Origin: Methylobacter sp.
GTDB lineage: Bacteria > Pseudomonadota > Gammaproteobacteria > Methylococcales > Methylomonadaceae
Direction: 5' to 3'
Assembly (NCBI GenBank): GCA_028716975.1
Contig: JAQUOU010000001.1
Span: forward strand, 62,001 to 126,000
DNA length: 64,000 nt
A program made the position numbers and the translations under genes. Each line of letters begins with the position of its first letter. Positions within the stretch are counted from its first letter, which is position 1. A model generated the notes under the pieces. That model worked only from the letters and a program-made list of their open reading frames with translations, was not told the origin of the DNA and did no database searches. Positions 24,883 through 34,393 of the stretch are shown here, piece by piece.

Positions 24883-25749
24883 ATGCCAGAAACCGTTCAT
24901 CAAATCAGCCGTCTTATCCAGCACAGAGGAATGACAATTCCCACCTTTCTTTATGGCACGGCCTGGAAAGAGGATCAAACTGAAGCCTTAACCTATGCAG
25001 CCGTCGAGTCCGGGTTTCTAGGGATAGATACCGCCAATCAGCGGCGTCATTATGTTGAGGCTGGCGTAGGCAGGGCTATCCAGCGTGTTTTAGACGCAAA
25101 AAAGCTGAATCGCAGTGATCTGTTCCTGCAAACAAAATTCACCTTTGTTGAAGGGCAGGATCATCGTCTTCCTTATGATCCGAAAGCAGACTATGCAACC
25201 CAGGTCGAACAATCTTTTGCCAGTTCATTGGAGCATCTGGGCGCTTCGTACCTGGATTCGTATATTTTGCACGGTCCGTCTTCAAACCACGGCCTGAAAA
25301 CCGCCGATTGGGAGGTCTGGCGCGCAATGGAAAATTTGCAGAAAGCAGGTTCTGTGAAACTGATAGGCGTTTCCAATATTAACTTTGAGCAATTGTTACT
25401 GCTGATTGAGAAGTCCGAAGTCAAACCCGCTTTTGTGCAAAACCGGTGTTTTGCCCGGACAAAATGGGATGCCAAAATTCGCACCTTATGCAAGGCAAAT
25501 AACATTATTTATCAAGGCTTCTCCTTGCTTACCGCTAACTCGATGGAATTGAACCGGCCTGAAATTCATAAGATCGTAAAGCGGCTGGATTGCTCATTGA
25601 TGCAGGTAGTGTTCCGGTTCGCTCTCCAAATCGGCATGATTCCGTTGACCGGCACCACCAGCAAGAGCCATATGCAGGAAGACCTGGCAACGTATGAAAT
25701 TGAATTAACCGAGGCAGAAGCGGCTGCTATCGAGAGCATTGCCTACTAG
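24883..25749 (+). CDS. aldo/keto reductase
   Basis: A 288-residue NAD(P)H-dependent aldo/keto reductase. TIPTFLYGTAWKEDQTE opens the barrel. IDTANQRRHYVEAGVG holds the catalytic Asp and Tyr, in the variant spacing seen in one AKR subgroup. LFLQTKFTF has the catalytic Lys and YLDSYILHGPS the His. IPLTGTTSKSHMQEDLA is the cofactor-phosphate region. The substrate is unknown. A Shine-Dalgarno sequence (AAGGAGATG) precedes the ATG. Confidence 0.92.
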   Translation: MPETVHQISRLIQHRGMTIPTFLYGTAWKEDQTEALTYAAVESGFLGIDTANQRRHYVEAGVGRAIQRVLDAKKLNRSDLFLQTKFTFVEGQDHRLPYDPKADYATQVEQSFASSLEHLGASYLDSYILHGPSSNHGLKTADWEVWRAMENLQKAGSVKLIGVSNINFEQLLLLIEKSEVKPAFVQNRCFARTKWDAKIRTLCKANNIIYQGFSLLTANSMELNRPEIHKIVKRLDCSLMQVVFRFALQIGMIPLTGTTSKSHMQEDLATYEIELTEAEAAAIESIAY

Positions 25750-26256
25750 GAATTTTCCAACCTTTATCCTGATCAGTAAGATGACTCTGCCAGAGCGAAA
25801 AAGGTTGTCATTCCGGCAAAACCTGCCACGGTCAGGGATGTGGGAAGCCGGAATTCAGGGGGACGGTTTGTGCTAATGTCCTGCTGCTCGACTTATGCGC
25901 AATTCCATCCATAGTTTCATATCCGCAACTGAATATCCAGACAACCTTATACATACTTGATTTTTTGTCCACATTTTAGTCTTTTTGTACTGATGCACTT
26001 CCTTTAATACATTTTCTGAAGATACCGCCGAATTTAAAAAGCTTGATTTTAAACAGGATGCGAATAGAATCCGCAATCCGGAGCCATTGCCCGACAAAGG
26101 CAAAACCCGGATTTGGTCAGTTACTCATTTGACATGAGAAGCTGGGTTAAAGTCACTCAAGTACGATGCAGGTTAAATGTGGAAGTTGCAGACATAGTTC
26201 AAAAATGGTTCACATTTCCCAAATTAGCTATTACCCGATATTACCGGAGGTAGTTT
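25750..26256. other. gene-poor gap with a degenerate palindromic repeat
   Basis: Near 25806-25870 lies a degenerate copy of a second intergenic palindrome (CATTCCGGCA... / ...AGCCGGAATTC), whose cleaner version is at about 8943-8970 (CATTCCGGCAGGGATTGCCG). The rest has no recognisable gene; a 76-codon reverse frame at 25873-26103 shows no family features. Confidence 0.4.
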
Positions 26257-26805
26257 ATGGCATCGGCTTTTTCACATGCTGTTGTTGCAGTCGCGCTCAG
26301 TAAAGGTTTCAGAATTGAAAAAACGGGTATACGGAGTTTTTTGCTGGGGATATTTTGCGCCATTGCTCCTGATTTGGATGTAATCGGTTTTCGCTATGGC
26401 GTTCAGTATGGGGATGTATGGGGGCATCGGGGCATAACGCACTCGCTATTTTTTTCTGCAGGGCTTAGCTTGATTTTGACTTTATTATTTTATTTTCGGA
26501 GCCCAGCCACCCTTATGTCTCGCGCCTTTCTCTATTTGTTCGCGTGCGGTTCTTCGCATGGTTTACTTGACGCCCTGACGAACGGCGGTCTTGGCGTGGC
26601 TTTTTTCTCACCCTTCAATACCGCCCGGTATTTCTTTGGATTTCGACCTATCGCCGTATCGCCTATCGGTGTGCATCAGTTTTTTACCGAACGTGGAGCA
26701 CAGGTTTTAATCAGTGAGTTCAAATGGATTTGGCTTCCTTCCCTGGTTTTTGTTGCAGCAGTCAGCTTGTTTGAACGTCTTCTATGCAGAAAACGCAAAG
26801 ACTGA
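26257..26805 (+). CDS. YdjM-like membrane-bound metal-dependent hydrolase
   Basis: A 182-residue inner-membrane protein of the YdjM/DUF457 family. The metal ligands are in MASAFSHAVVAVALSKG, AIAPDLDVIGF and WGHRGITHSLFFSAGLSL. Several hydrophobic segments follow (LILTLLFYFR, FLYLFACGSSHGLLDAL). Members are predicted phospholipase-like hydrolases, and some are SOS-regulated in enterobacteria. A strong ribosome binding site (GGAGGTAG) precedes the ATG. Confidence 0.9.
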   Translation: MASAFSHAVVAVALSKGFRIEKTGIRSFLLGIFCAIAPDLDVIGFRYGVQYGDVWGHRGITHSLFFSAGLSLILTLLFYFRSPATLMSRAFLYLFACGSSHGLLDALTNGGLGVAFFSPFNTARYFFGFRPIAVSPIGVHQFFTERGAQVLISEFKWIWLPSLVFVAAVSLFERLLCRKRKD

Positions 26806-26977
26806 AAAACCTTTGGAGTCGATGTTTTCACTACTAAGTTCAATTTTTTAATTTTAACCCATCTATTTCCCCATGCCTTATACGAAGCCCTTAACGGCAT
26901 ATAAACCTGGCCAAAGGTCAAGCCGGGTTAGCTGTTGATGACAACTTTGCCTTTAAAATGACTCTTCAAAAAAGCGC

Positions 26978-27343
26978 ATGGAACCAGTAATCGCTAATAT
27001 CTATACCCACATTCCGGAGCAGTTACCGGAAGAAATGTTTGAATGCCTGTTAAAAAGCGATCAAGTCATTATTGAGCGTATTATTTCCAAAGGACATATT
27101 ACAGCTAGGGGACATTGGTATGATCAGGAGTGGGATGAATGGATTCTGGTGCTTCAGGGGAAGGCCACGCTAATGTATGAAAACGATAACCGCTTGATTA
27201 CGTTGGTTCCAGGCGATTATGTGCTGATCCCTGCCCACACCCGGCACAGGGTTGTATGGACTCAGCCTGATCTTGCCACCTTATGGCTTGCTGTGCTTTT
27301 ACATAAACCCAAAGAAAGTTTAAACGGCAATTTATCTGCCTGA
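26978..27343 (+). CDS. cupin domain-containing protein
   Basis: A 121-residue single cupin. The two motifs are GHWYDQEWDEWILVLQGKAT and PGDYVLIPAHTRHRVVWTQP, with the usual metal-binding His and Glu positions only partly kept. The protein is cytoplasmic. Such small cupins act as isomerases, dioxygenases or ligand-binding proteins; the specific function is unknown. Confidence 0.88.
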   Translation: MEPVIANIYTHIPEQLPEEMFECLLKSDQVIIERIISKGHITARGHWYDQEWDEWILVLQGKATLMYENDNRLITLVPGDYVLIPAHTRHRVVWTQPDLATLWLAVLLHKPKESLNGNLSA

Positions 27344-27476
27344 AAGCGAGCACTTAAATTTACACTGATACACCGGCTACCGGCACATAGACGATTACAA
27401 AATAGATCAACCTATGCGCGAGTATAATAATTATAATATTGCAATTAACGCAAAATATCATCGAAATTAAAAACTT

Positions 27477-28073
27477 ATGGAAGAACTACTGGTAGGCTGG
27501 CTTAAGGAATACGGTTACATTATCTTGTTCCTGTGGAGCATAATGGAAGGCGAAATGGGCCTGATCATGGCGGGAACCATGGCTCATACGGGCGACATGC
27601 AATACTTTATGGCGATATTTGTAGGGGGTCTGGGCGGTTTTACCGGCGATCAAATCTATTTTTATATTGGCCGCTTAAATAAAGGTTTCATTCAGCGCAA
27701 ACTGCAAAGTCAACGGCTTAAGTTCGCAATCGCGCATTTGCTGTTAAAAAAATACGGCTGGCCCATTATTTTTATGCAGCGTTATATGTATGGGTTACGC
27801 ACTGTCATTCCCATGTCGATCGGTATTACCAAATACTCAGCAAAACGGTTTGCCTTCATTAACCTGATTAGTGCATGGGTATGGGCGGCAATTACTATCA
27901 CCCCGGCTTATTTATTTGGCGAGGAAATATTAAATGTTTTAGACATTGCCAAACAGCATTGGTATTTTGCGTTGCCCATAGCAGGAGGGTTCCTGTATTT
28001 TGTTCACGCATGGTTTCAAAAGCTGGAGCGGCATTTTCTGCAAAAACGGCTTGACCGTTCGTTCACCCGGTAG
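27477..28073 (+). CDS. DedA family inner-membrane protein
   Basis: A 198-residue DedA protein: GYIILFLWSIMEGEMGLIMA, FVGGLGGFTGDQIYFYIGR, FMQRYMYGLRTVIPMSIGIT and FINLISAWVWAAITITPAYL. The basic motif RYMYGLRT is the family's functional Arg region. DedA proteins move lipid carriers across the membrane (undecaprenyl phosphate or phospholipid flippase). Four to five membrane segments are expected. Confidence 0.92.
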   Translation: MEELLVGWLKEYGYIILFLWSIMEGEMGLIMAGTMAHTGDMQYFMAIFVGGLGGFTGDQIYFYIGRLNKGFIQRKLQSQRLKFAIAHLLLKKYGWPIIFMQRYMYGLRTVIPMSIGITKYSAKRFAFINLISAWVWAAITITPAYLFGEEILNVLDIAKQHWYFALPIAGGFLYFVHAWFQKLERHFLQKRLDRSFTR

Positions 28074-28189
28074 ATTTTAAACATCCCGCCTACAGGGTTT
28101 TTATTGGCTTAGCTGGTAATTAGCCGATAGGATACTACGGATAACCACTAGCAAAGAAATAGCTTAGCTACTCAGTAAGAACAGGTATT

Positions 28190-28250
28190 AAAAAAAGGGC
28201 CGGTTAATGCGAAAGTCCCGCGTGGCTTTCGAGAAACGTACCGGCCCGAG
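28190..28250 (-). terminator. Rho-independent terminator with a bulged long stem
   Basis: GGGCCGGT (28197-28204) and ACCGGCCC (28240-28247) pair, with an inner stem GCGAAAG / CTTTCG. On the reverse strand the hairpin is followed by seven T residues (complement of 28190-28196). It ends the transcript of the small gene at 28255-28458, which supports that gene being real. Confidence 0.85.
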
Positions 28251-28254
28251 TCCG

Positions 28255-28458
28255 CTATTCGTACAATCCAAACCAATCCACAGAAGGACGGGCAGGCTCA
28301 GAAGGTTTTGCCTTTGTACGCTGAAAAAAGTCCTCGAGAATATATTCCAGGCCATAAAAACTTCCACCGTCAAATTCCTGGCAGAAGGTATCAAAATCAT
28401 CATTAACGTTAGCATCTGGGATTTTGCTGGTATTATTTGCTTTCATTGTCATCACCAC
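28255..28458 (-). CDS. small acidic protein of unknown function
   Basis: A 67-residue frame; the likely start is the third Met (MKANNTSKIPDANVND). The product is acidic and aromatic: DDFDTFCQEFDGGSFYGLEY and ILEDFFQRTKAKPSEPARPS, ending WFGLYE. I do not recognise a family. The strong terminator just after the stop indicates a dedicated short transcript. The position between DedA and the APH-kinase gene gives no functional hint. Confidence 0.6.
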   Translation of the reverse strand: MVMTMKANNTSKIPDANVNDDFDTFCQEFDGGSFYGLEYILEDFFQRTKAKPSEPARPSVDWFGLYE

Positions 28459-28689
28459 ACATTCGTGTCAATCTCTTAAAGTAGTTTAGTAAAACTAAAC
28501 TAAAGAGCCATGATTTTATTAAAATATAAAACCAAGGCTAAACCATATATCTATAAATGTAGCTTAAAATTAACAGAATGTTGCTGAATGGTAAATGAAT
28601 GGATAAATAATTTTTTCAGACCGGTAACAACCCGGCTTTTTAGAGCGGGTCATAGGTCATGTTATCCTGCTGTTTCATCTCGTCAGTAT

Positions 28690-28908
28690 GGATCGACAAC
28701 TCACCACGAACGGAATGGAATCAACACAAACCGTTCGTCCTGAGCCCTTCGACTACGCTCAGGAGAGCTTTGTCGAATGGGGCTCAGTACGAACTGATAA
28801 GTCACTGATTTTAATGAACCACCGTTCGTCCTGAGCCCTTCGATAAACTCAGGAGAGCCTTGTCGAAGGAAGCTTGTCGGAGTGCAATCTTTAGAGGTTC
28901 CCTTAATA
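28690..28908. repeat. palindromic intergenic repeat
   Basis: Several core units in both orientations (CTCACCACGAACGG; CGTTCGTCCTGAGCCCTTCG; CTTGTCGAAGGAAGCTTGTC) fill the gap before the kinase gene. The right end TTAGAGGTTCCCTTAA resembles the termini of related elements. The ~230 bases before it contain nothing recognisable. Confidence 0.7.
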
Positions 28909-28946
28909 ATAAGTCCTGACAAACATTCACAACTTTAACATTTGAC

Positions 28947-30545
28947 ATGAGCAACTCATCAACCGGCAATAAGGCGACGGCAATACCCGATCCGGACTTT
29001 ACCTTGATTAAAGCATTAGGTGAAACCAGTGCTTATGGTCATGAAGTCGCTTCTGTCCGTCTGATTGAAACCCACATTTCCTGGGTGCTGCTGACCGGAC
29101 AGTACGCCTACAAAATCAAAAAGCCGGTTAACTTCGGTTTCCTGGATTTTTCTACCCTGAAAAAACGGCAGTTCTTCTGTCTCGAAGAATTAAGGCTCAA
29201 TCGTCGTCTGGCTGCACACCTGTATCTTGAGGTAGTGCCGATAACAGGCAAAGCCGATCATCCCAAAATGGATGGCACAGGCGAAGCTATTGAATATGCC
29301 GTTAAGATGATTCAATTTCCTTCAGGGCAATTGCTCAGCGAACATGCAAAAAGCGGGAATCTGGGCATAGATGAAATTGATCAAATGGCCGCTATTATTG
29401 CTGATTTTCATGAAACGATTGAAAAGGCGGCAGCAGACTCTCCGTATGGCAATAGTGAGGATATAAAACATTGGTTTATCGGAAATTTTGACCATATCAG
29501 ACCGCTGCTGGAAAATGACAGTCACAAACAGCAGTTACACGCTATAGAGATATGGGGTAATCGCGAATGGCGCAATAAGAAAGCGTTAATACAACAGCGT
29601 AAACAGCAAGGAAAGGTGCGCGAATGCCACGGTGATCTGCATCTGGGTAACATGACCTTCATAAATGGGCAGCTAACCCTGTTTGATTGCATTGAATTTA
29701 ATCCGATGCTGCGCTGGATTGACGTCTTCAGTGAAGCCGCTTTCTTGATTATCGACCTGCTGCATTTTGGCTATGAACGCCATGCCTGGCGTTTTCTTAA
29801 TCATTATCTTCAGCATACCGGCGATTACCCCGGACTGGCTTTATTGCGCTACTACCTGGTTTATCGGGCGCTGGTACGCGGCAAGGTTTCTTTACTGGGT
29901 ATGGCGCAGCACCGGGATAATGACATTATTTGCAGACAGGCACTCGATGAATACAGCATATTTGCAAACCTGGCTGAACGCTTTACCAAAGATGGCCGGG
30001 CGATTTTGATCATTACGCATGGCTATTCGGGTTCAGGCAAGTCCACCTTTGCAGGTCAGCTTGCTGAAAAAATCGGCGCCTTACAAATACGCTCGGATAT
30101 AGAACGTAAGCGGCTATTTGGCTACCGGGCTCAGGAACATACGGGTAGCGATATTGATAACGGACTTTATACGCAAGCGGCGGGGCTGAAAACTTACCAA
30201 CGTCTTGCCGAGCTCGCTAAAGTTGTGATTGAAGCCGGTTTTAGTGCAATTGTCGACGCGGCTTTCCTTAAACTCGAGCAGCGCACTATGTTTCGACGGC
30301 TGGCTGCTGACTGCGGTGTGCCGTTTTTTATTATCGATTTTCAAGCATCTGATAAAGAATTAATCAACCGTATCAAGCAACGTCAACAACAGCAAAACGA
30401 TGCTTCGGAAGCGACTATTGAAGTTCTCCGGCAACAGCAATTATCGGCGCAACCTCTGTTAGAGGAAGAACGGGGTTGTGTCATAACCATTAATACCGAG
30501 AGCAGTAATGCCTTGGAAACACTGTTAGGTCACTTTGATGGTTAA
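28947..30545 (+). CDS. APH-like kinase fused to a P-loop ATP-binding kinase domain
   Basis: A 532-residue two-domain protein. Residues ~40-330 are an aminoglycoside-phosphotransferase-like kinase: WVLLTGQYAYKIKKPVNFGF holds the ATP-binding Lys, HGDLHLGNMTF the catalytic loop and LFDCIEFNPMLRWIDV the metal site. Residues ~350-530 carry a Walker A (THGYSGSGKSTFAGQLAEK) and a nucleotide-kinase-like fold with IRSDIERKRLFG. This fusion is common in proteobacteria, but the substrate is unknown; antibiotic resistance is not implied. Confidence 0.9.
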   Translation: MSNSSTGNKATAIPDPDFTLIKALGETSAYGHEVASVRLIETHISWVLLTGQYAYKIKKPVNFGFLDFSTLKKRQFFCLEELRLNRRLAAHLYLEVVPITGKADHPKMDGTGEAIEYAVKMIQFPSGQLLSEHAKSGNLGIDEIDQMAAIIADFHETIEKAAADSPYGNSEDIKHWFIGNFDHIRPLLENDSHKQQLHAIEIWGNREWRNKKALIQQRKQQGKVRECHGDLHLGNMTFINGQLTLFDCIEFNPMLRWIDVFSEAAFLIIDLLHFGYERHAWRFLNHYLQHTGDYPGLALLRYYLVYRALVRGKVSLLGMAQHRDNDIICRQALDEYSIFANLAERFTKDGRAILIITHGYSGSGKSTFAGQLAEKIGALQIRSDIERKRLFGYRAQEHTGSDIDNGLYTQAAGLKTYQRLAELAKVVIEAGFSAIVDAAFLKLEQRTMFRRLAADCGVPFFIIDFQASDKELINRIKQRQQQQNDASEATIEVLRQQQLSAQPLLEEERGCVITINTESSNALETLLGHFDG

Positions 30546-30600
30546 TTTCAACTCAATGCCGGTGAAGCACTTGCACAAAGTCATTACGGTAGACTATCTA

Positions 30601-30872
30601 AGGGGAAGCTTTAAAAATAAGTTATGCTCATGGTTCGACAGGCTCACCACGAACGGAATCGACAAGGCTCTCCTGAGTGCAATCGAAGGGGCTCTCCTGA
30701 GCATCGTCGAAGGGCTCACCACGAACGGAGCAGACAGGCTCACCACGAACGGGTTCGATAGGGATCTCTTGAGTGTAGGCGAAGAGCTCACCACGAATGG
30801 CTCTATTAGTTATGTTCGTGGTGAATCGTGAGCTTGTCGAACGCTCGAACCACTGTATTTTCAGAAGTTACC
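30601..30872. repeat. MITE-like palindromic repeat upstream of atpD
   Basis: The left end GGGGAAGCTTTAAAAATAAG and right end TATTTTCAGAAGTTACC are imperfect inverted repeats, related to the ends of the element at 43671-43816. The interior carries six or more core units. Its right end lies 40 bases before the atpD start and therefore occupies the usual promoter region of the N-ATPase genes. Confidence 0.75.
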
Positions 30873-30902
30873 AAAGGATACTACCTCTTTCTAATTACCT
30901 GA

Positions 30903-32302
<1,400 letters not shown>

Positions 32303-32303
<1 letters not shown>

Positions 32304-32701
32304 TGAATCAATTCGTGCTGAACCTGTTTGACGCCACTCGTGAACAGAGAATATCTGATGTCACTTCCTTTGTTGGAGAAGATGCCTCCGGCAGTTTTGG
32401 CATTCAGTCCAATCATGCACGATTTATGACCACGCTGGTTTTCGGGCTTGCGCGTTTCCGGGTAAAGAGTGAAAACTGGCAATATCTGGCTTTACCCGGA
32501 GGCGTTGTTTATTTCAACAATAATGAATTAACAATAAGCACCCGGCATTTTTTGGTAGACACCGATCTTGAACGAATCATCGCCTTATTGGAGCAGCAGT
32601 TAATAACCGAGGAAGAAAATGTGCGCACGACAAGGGAAAGTCTGCACAAAATGGAACAGGCCATGCTTAAACGCATGCTGGCTCTTACATGTAAAACCTG
32701 A
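32303..32701 (+). CDS. atpC: N-type ATPase subunit epsilon
   Basis: A 132-residue epsilon subunit. The ATG overlaps the atpD stop (TAATG), so the pair is coupled; a longer upstream start is inside atpD. The N-terminal beta-sandwich is recognisable (LNLFDATREQRISDVTSFVG, YLALPGGVVYFNNNELTIST), and a C-terminal helical part follows (LLEQQLITEEENVRTTRESL). The stop codon TGA falls inside the left terminal repeat of the element at 32697-32829, so the last residues may be supplied by the insertion. Confidence 0.92.
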
Positions 32702-32829
32702 ACCGCAGTTGAGTATTTCAAAATTCCGTTCGCCCTGAGCGTGTCGAAGGGTGAGCGTGTGAAAGCTGTTCATGCTTCGACAAAGCTCAGCACGAACGGC
32801 TTTCATAGGCTCCAACTGCGGTTTTTAGG
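32697..32829. mobile_element. MITE-like element with CAACTGCGGTTTTTAG ends, at the atpC/atpQ break
   Basis: The left end (CCTGAACCGCAGTTGAG) and right end (CTCCAACTGCGGTTTTTAGG) are inverted repeats. Between them lie the core palindromes (TTCGCCCTGAGCGTGTCGAA; TGCTTCGACAAAGCTCAGCA). A second full copy with perfect 16-base ends is at 61601-61768. It begins exactly where atpQ should follow atpC. Confidence 0.8.
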
Positions 32830-32883
32830 CAAAATAATATGACAGTCATGATCATGAATAACCAAGCTCAGATCCGCTCCTGA

Positions 32884-33849
32884 TCATGCAAACGGTTGCT
32901 TATCCGCACTCTCATTCCTCTCCAGTGCCGAACGATCCCACCCGCCAAAATCGGCGGCTGCCTCATAGCTGCTCTGCAAGAAATTAAGCAGCGCCCCGTC
33001 GGGGGACGCCGATTGCCGAACGTCATCATAGGGGAGAATGAACTCTCCAAGCTCTGAATTGTAAGCCGCTCCGCCAGGACTGACCTTTGCCGTACGAAAG
33101 CCGTCAGGCTCGGGATAGGCGTAGGCGTAGAAAACCGCCTGCGGCATCTGGTCATTTCCGGGCCAGAATCCGCAACTGCTCACTTCGTGGGAATAGGCCT
33201 CACGCGCGACCCAATCCGGCAAGTGAGGCACACCGCCAGGGTGCTCCGGTGCTTTCCGCCCCGAAAAGCGGGTGACGGCCAAATCGAAGCTTCCCCAGAA
33301 AAAATGCACGGGGCTGCACTTACCGGTAAAGCGGGCGCGAAATTGCTTAAATACCCGGTCGGCCTGTATCAAAATACGCCAGAATCGATTTGCGCGGTCG
33401 GGCTCGTATACCGCATGCACATAGTCTTTCTCAAACGGAATGGCGTTTACCACTTCGTTAGGCGTGGTGTGAATCTTCACGTCGATGCTTAGCTGAGCCA
33501 ATTTTGCAAACAGCTCCTTATAAAAGTCAGCAACCGGGCGAAGCAAAAGTGACATTTCCTTAATCTCGCCGTTGCTGACCTGAATCAAGAGCTTATGGTC
33601 GATGAAATCGAAATCAATTTGAAAAGCCCGGGCCTCATAGGGAATCGGCGAGGTGGTTAACCCGCGGGCAGTAACATAAAGGGGCACATGCCAGGAGTGA
33701 TTGACCCAGGGTGTCAGACCTAGCCTGATTTTGCCGACAATCTGAGTCCACATATGAAGTGTCTCATAAGTAGCTTTCCACTCCTGAAAAGGCAGGCTCG
33801 GCCATTGATTAGTAGGGGTAGTGATGCGGGAAGAACTTAAATGCGTCAT
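32884..33849 (-). CDS. DUF5996 family protein
   Basis: A 321-residue DUF5996 protein. The ATG at 33849 (MTHLSSS) is preceded by GGAGGAGAT and is preferred over a Met 21 bases upstream. Hallmarks: WPSLPFQEWKATYETLHMWT, QIVGKIRLGLTPWVNHSWHV, TSPIPYEARAFQIDFDFIDH, VHFFWGSFDLAVTRFSGRKA and HEVSSCGFWPGN. The function is unknown. It lies inside the stretch separating the two halves of the N-ATPase operon, between a MITE-like element and a duplicated intergenic segment. Confidence 0.92.
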   Translation of the reverse strand: MTHLSSSRITTPTNQWPSLPFQEWKATYETLHMWTQIVGKIRLGLTPWVNHSWHVPLYVTARGLTTSPIPYEARAFQIDFDFIDHKLLIQVSNGEIKEMSLLLRPVADFYKELFAKLAQLSIDVKIHTTPNEVVNAIPFEKDYVHAVYEPDRANRFWRILIQADRVFKQFRARFTGKCSPVHFFWGSFDLAVTRFSGRKAPEHPGGVPHLPDWVAREAYSHEVSSCGFWPGNDQMPQAVFYAYAYPEPDGFRTAKVSPGGAAYNSELGEFILPYDDVRQSASPDGALLNFLQSSYEAAADFGGWDRSALERNESADKQPFA

Positions 33850-33872
33850 ATCTCCTCCGTCCATTATCAAAA

Positions 33873-33976
33873 GTGTTGATCTAAATTATTGATAAAAAAT
33901 AAAATAGTCCTTATTTTAAAAACATCAAATCTATCACATCCTAAAATAAAGACAACACGCCCTGGAACATTTATCC
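33873..33976. repeat. ~104-base intergenic duplicate, copy A
   Basis: It begins GTGTTGATCTA and contains AAAAATAAAATAG, CACATCCTAAAATAAAG and ATTTATCC, all in the same order and spacing as in the segment at 38872-38974. It lies just upstream of the DUF5996 gene. The remainder of the gap up to 34393 is A/T-rich with no recognisable gene. Confidence 0.65.
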
Positions 33977-34393
33977 CCTCTATGTTTAAATTACTCGGTC
34001 TCGGGCAAAAACCGTTTAACAGGTCCACCTCTCGTGCGTTGTATCCACCCGGCGCGGAGCAATTTCTAATTCGACTAGCCTCAAGGCAAAATCACGGCTT
34101 CAACTCAGAATCAGGCGGGATAGGCATTGCTGTTTATCATTGAACTATAAGCTTTAAAAATCATCTATTTATTGTTGAAATGAAAAATAGCGATCATAGG
34201 AATTATGCCGGTTATTATCGTATTTTTCGCGATACTTTTTATCTACTAGAAAGTTAATAATCCCCTCCAATTGATTAGCTCAAACGTGAATAATAACGAG
34301 TTATTCCCATTAACTCAGTTGACTTTATTTTAGAGTTACTCATGCCTCGGATTGAGGGCATGAATATCCTCTCTATAGATTCCTACATATAAA

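Noticed and set aside
25873-26103. 76-codon reverse frame between the aldo/keto reductase and YdjM genes.
   Set aside because: No convincing ribosome binding site, no domain, and composition like intergenic sequence.
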